Positions 13,782-15,361 of a stretch of 15,361 bases of DNA are shown in pieces. Where the stretch lies: positions 22,746 through 38,106 of the forward strand of contig DLPX01000003.1 in assembly GCA_002477475.1 (NCBI GenBank), given 5' to 3'. The position numbers and the translations under genes were made by a program. This stretch comes from Proteobacteria bacterium UBA7447. GTDB lineage: Bacteria > Pseudomonadota > Gammaproteobacteria > Arenicellales > UBA868. Position 1 is the first letter of the stretch; every line of letters starts with the position of its first letter. A model generated the notes under the pieces. It worked only from the letters and a program-made list of their open reading frames with translations, was not told the DNA's origin and did no database searches.

Positions 13782-15361
13782 TCAGTGTACGCGATATTCG
13801 CTTTTCTTCAGCACGCCGCGCCAGCAGCGGGGGTGGGTGGTCAGAGCTTTTTCCACGCGTCTTGCGGCGAACACAAAAATCCGGGCAAGCAGGTAAGCAC
13901 GAAACTTGAGTCCATTGTAGGAAAAAATGGAAAAGTAGATCGGCTGATAACGCCATAGTGCGTAACGGTCTTTTCCGGCAAGACCGGGCCCGTGAAACGA
14001 ACGCAATGCGCTCAGGGTCGAAAAATCTACTTCGGCATCGCGTGTGGCAGATTCAAAGTGCAGAAGTCTGATACCCGGCGCAGTAATGCATCGCATGCCG
14101 CGGGCGCGGGCTCGAAGACAAAAATCCACGTCCTGAAAACTGTTGGGAAAGGCCTCCGAAAATCCATTCAGATCCTCGAAAGTCGATCGACGGCAACACA
14201 GAAATGCGCCACTGACTGAAGTGGTCTCATGGTCAGCAAGATAACGGTGCATAGCATCACCCACATTATCGGCATTGGGATGAGGTGCGTAGTGCACTGC
14301 GGAATCACGTCCGACGTTGTCGCCGCAGGACTGCACGGTTCGATCCGCGTTCTGCAGCATCCCGCCCACGCAGGCAACATCCTCTTCTTCCAGCAGCGAT
14401 GCCACGTCATGAAGCCAGCCTGACGTCTGCATCTCGGTATCGTCATTGAGAAACACCAAGATATCGCCACTTGATTTCTGCGCTCCCAAATTGCATTTGC
14501 GCGCAAAATCAAAACCCGGCTCATCACAAATGGCGATTCCACCCAGATGATGTCGACGAATCGATTCCTCGGCTTTGGCGAGATCATCTTCCGCATTCAA
14601 AACGAGAACAATCTGTACTTCATGACCTCCCGCGACGCGATCGTCTGTCGCCGACAATGATCGACTAATCGCCTGCAGGCAGTGCTCCAGCAAAATCAGT
14701 TCCTTCCCATCGACCACCTTGCGGGTACCAAGGCGACAGGGAATCACGACCGACACCGACAACGCGTCATTGGGCTCTAAACGGGATTTATAAACCCCGA
14801 TCGGTTCCGGCTCGCTATCGGGATGACGGCACAGCAGGACGGGCTCTACAGATGCTGGTTGACCCATACGCGAAAAATGTTCGCGTAGCGCCTGCTGGCT
14901 GTGGTCTATCGTCTTTAGGTCCATCTGCTCTCCGGAGCGCGACTGGGTCTCCTCAAGAATCCGCCAGTGATAGGCAATGGTCTCGGCGTGAACCGGCTCC
15001 ACGGCCTCGCTCATGCGAAGAGCCAGATCATGATCCTGGCTGCCCTCAAAGCCCTCGCGGTACCCGCCCACTTTGCGAAAAATTTCTTGCGAGAAAAGTT
15101 GGAGATGATTGATATACATGAGCGAGCGCAGCAGTTGCGGACTGTACTCGGGTTTGTACATCCGGCGGATGAGAAAGCCGTTGGCATCAACCTGAATCTC
15201 ATCAGAATAAACCCATGATGCACGGTGATACCGAAGGCAGCGCAGCATCTGCGAAAAACCTTGGCTCACCACCACATCATCGTGATCTACCGGCGCCAAA
15301 AAATCTCCCGAGGCTTCTGTCGCGGCCACATTAAGCGCGTGGGATACCCCCGCATTGTCGG
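13782..15361 (-). CDS. Two-domain family 2 glycosyltransferase (partial, N-terminus beyond right edge)
   Basis: The frame stays open to the right edge: codons upstream of an in-frame GTG at 15329 still read 'DNAGVSHALNVAATEASGDF', a standard GT2 sequence, so the true start is outside. About 525 residues are visible. The first GT2 domain is cut, showing its DHDD (15276-15287), 'YSDEIQ' and 'GSQDHDLALR' (15015-15044). A second GT2 domain starts with 'SVSVVIPCRLG' and has the metal-binding 'FLNDDTE' (NDDT at 14436-14447), 'VSGAFLCCRRSTF', and 'SFQDVDFCLRARARG' (QDVD at 14124-14135) in place of the usual ED-D motif. A hydrophobic or aromatic stretch near the C-terminus ('YFSIFSYNGLKFRAYLLARIFVFAARR') may associate with the membrane. 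Such bidomain enzymes build surface polysaccharides such as O-antigen; donor and acceptor are unknown. It lies 74 nt upstream of the TMADH-like gene on the same strand but seems functionally unrelated to it. Confidence 0.9.
   Translation of the reverse strand, partial: DNAGVSHALNVAATEASGDFLAPVDHDDVVVSQGFSQMLRCLRYHRASWVYSDEIQVDANGFLIRRMYKPEYSPQLLRSLMYINHLQLFSQEIFRKVGGYREGFEGSQDHDLALRMSEAVEPVHAETIAYHWRILEETQSRSGEQMDLKTIDHSQQALREHFSRMGQPASVEPVLLCRHPDSEPEPIGVYKSRLEPNDALSVSVVIPCRLGTRKVVDGKELILLEHCLQAISRSLSATDDRVAGGHEVQIVLVLNAEDDLAKAEESIRRHHLGGIAICDEPGFDFARKCNLGAQKSSGDILVFLNDDTEMQTSGWLHDVASLLEEEDVACVGGMLQNADRTVQSCGDNVGRDSAVHYAPHPNADNVGDAMHRYLADHETTSVSGAFLCCRRSTFEDLNGFSEAFPNSFQDVDFCLRARARGMRCITAPGIRLLHFESATRDAEVDFSTLSALRSFHGPGLAGKDRYALWRYQPIYFSIFSYNGLKFRAYLLARIFVFAARRVEKALTTHPRCWRGVLKKSEYRVH

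Overview
The window looks like a chromosomal segment of a moderately GC-rich gammaproteobacterium. The evidence is indirect: dense single-copy metabolic genes of familiar proteobacterial families (a DUF1244 protein, a type II glyoxalase, an LysE/RhtB exporter, a glutaredoxin-like protein, a YeeZ-like epimerase), lipoproteins with proteobacterial lipoboxes, and no phage, IS, tRNA, rRNA or CRISPR sequence. I cannot name the genus.

Layout, left to right. (a) Positions 1-642 hold the 5' part of a minus-strand lipoprotein gene that leaves the window on the left. It carries a PASTA-like domain, a bacterial-repeat (InlB B-repeat-like) domain and a Pro-Ala linker encoded by a hexanucleotide repeat. 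(b) A 143-bp AT-rich gap is followed by a small minus-strand glutaredoxin-like gene and a divergent LysE-type exporter. (c) A plus-strand short-chain dehydrogenase follows, preceded by a perfect TTGACA element and a 17-nt palindrome placed like an operator. (d) Next is an IMPDH/GMP-reductase superfamily enzyme with CBS domains but without the Arg-Tyr dyad expected of IMP dehydrogenase. (e) A two-gene minus-strand unit encodes a small lipoprotein and a YeeZ-like NAD(P)-binding protein, 6 nt apart. (f) A plus-strand run follows: DUF1244 protein, hydroxyacylglutathione hydrolase (GloB), a flavin-binding PNPOx-like protein and a fused HyuA-HyuB (5-oxoprolinase/hydantoinase) protein of 1240 residues. 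(g) Convergent to it is a minus-strand trimethylamine-dehydrogenase-family flavoprotein of 690 residues. (h) At the right edge is a minus-strand two-domain family 2 glycosyltransferase, cut off at its N-terminus.

How the genes may work together: DUF1244-gloB are tightly spaced and probably cotranscribed, possibly with the PNPOx-like and HyuAB genes. GloB regenerates glutathione, and 5-oxoprolinase would feed the same gamma-glutamyl pool, so a thiol or amino-acid housekeeping theme is possible. Alternatively, the HyuAB protein and the amine-dehydrogenase-like flavoprotein could both act on N-methylated compounds. Both are inferences from family and proximity. I found no clear multi-gene system of a new kind. 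The most interesting items are the two enzymes with altered diagnostic residues (the IMPDH-like and TMADH-like proteins), the domain combination of the left-edge lipoprotein, and the palindrome before the dehydrogenase gene.
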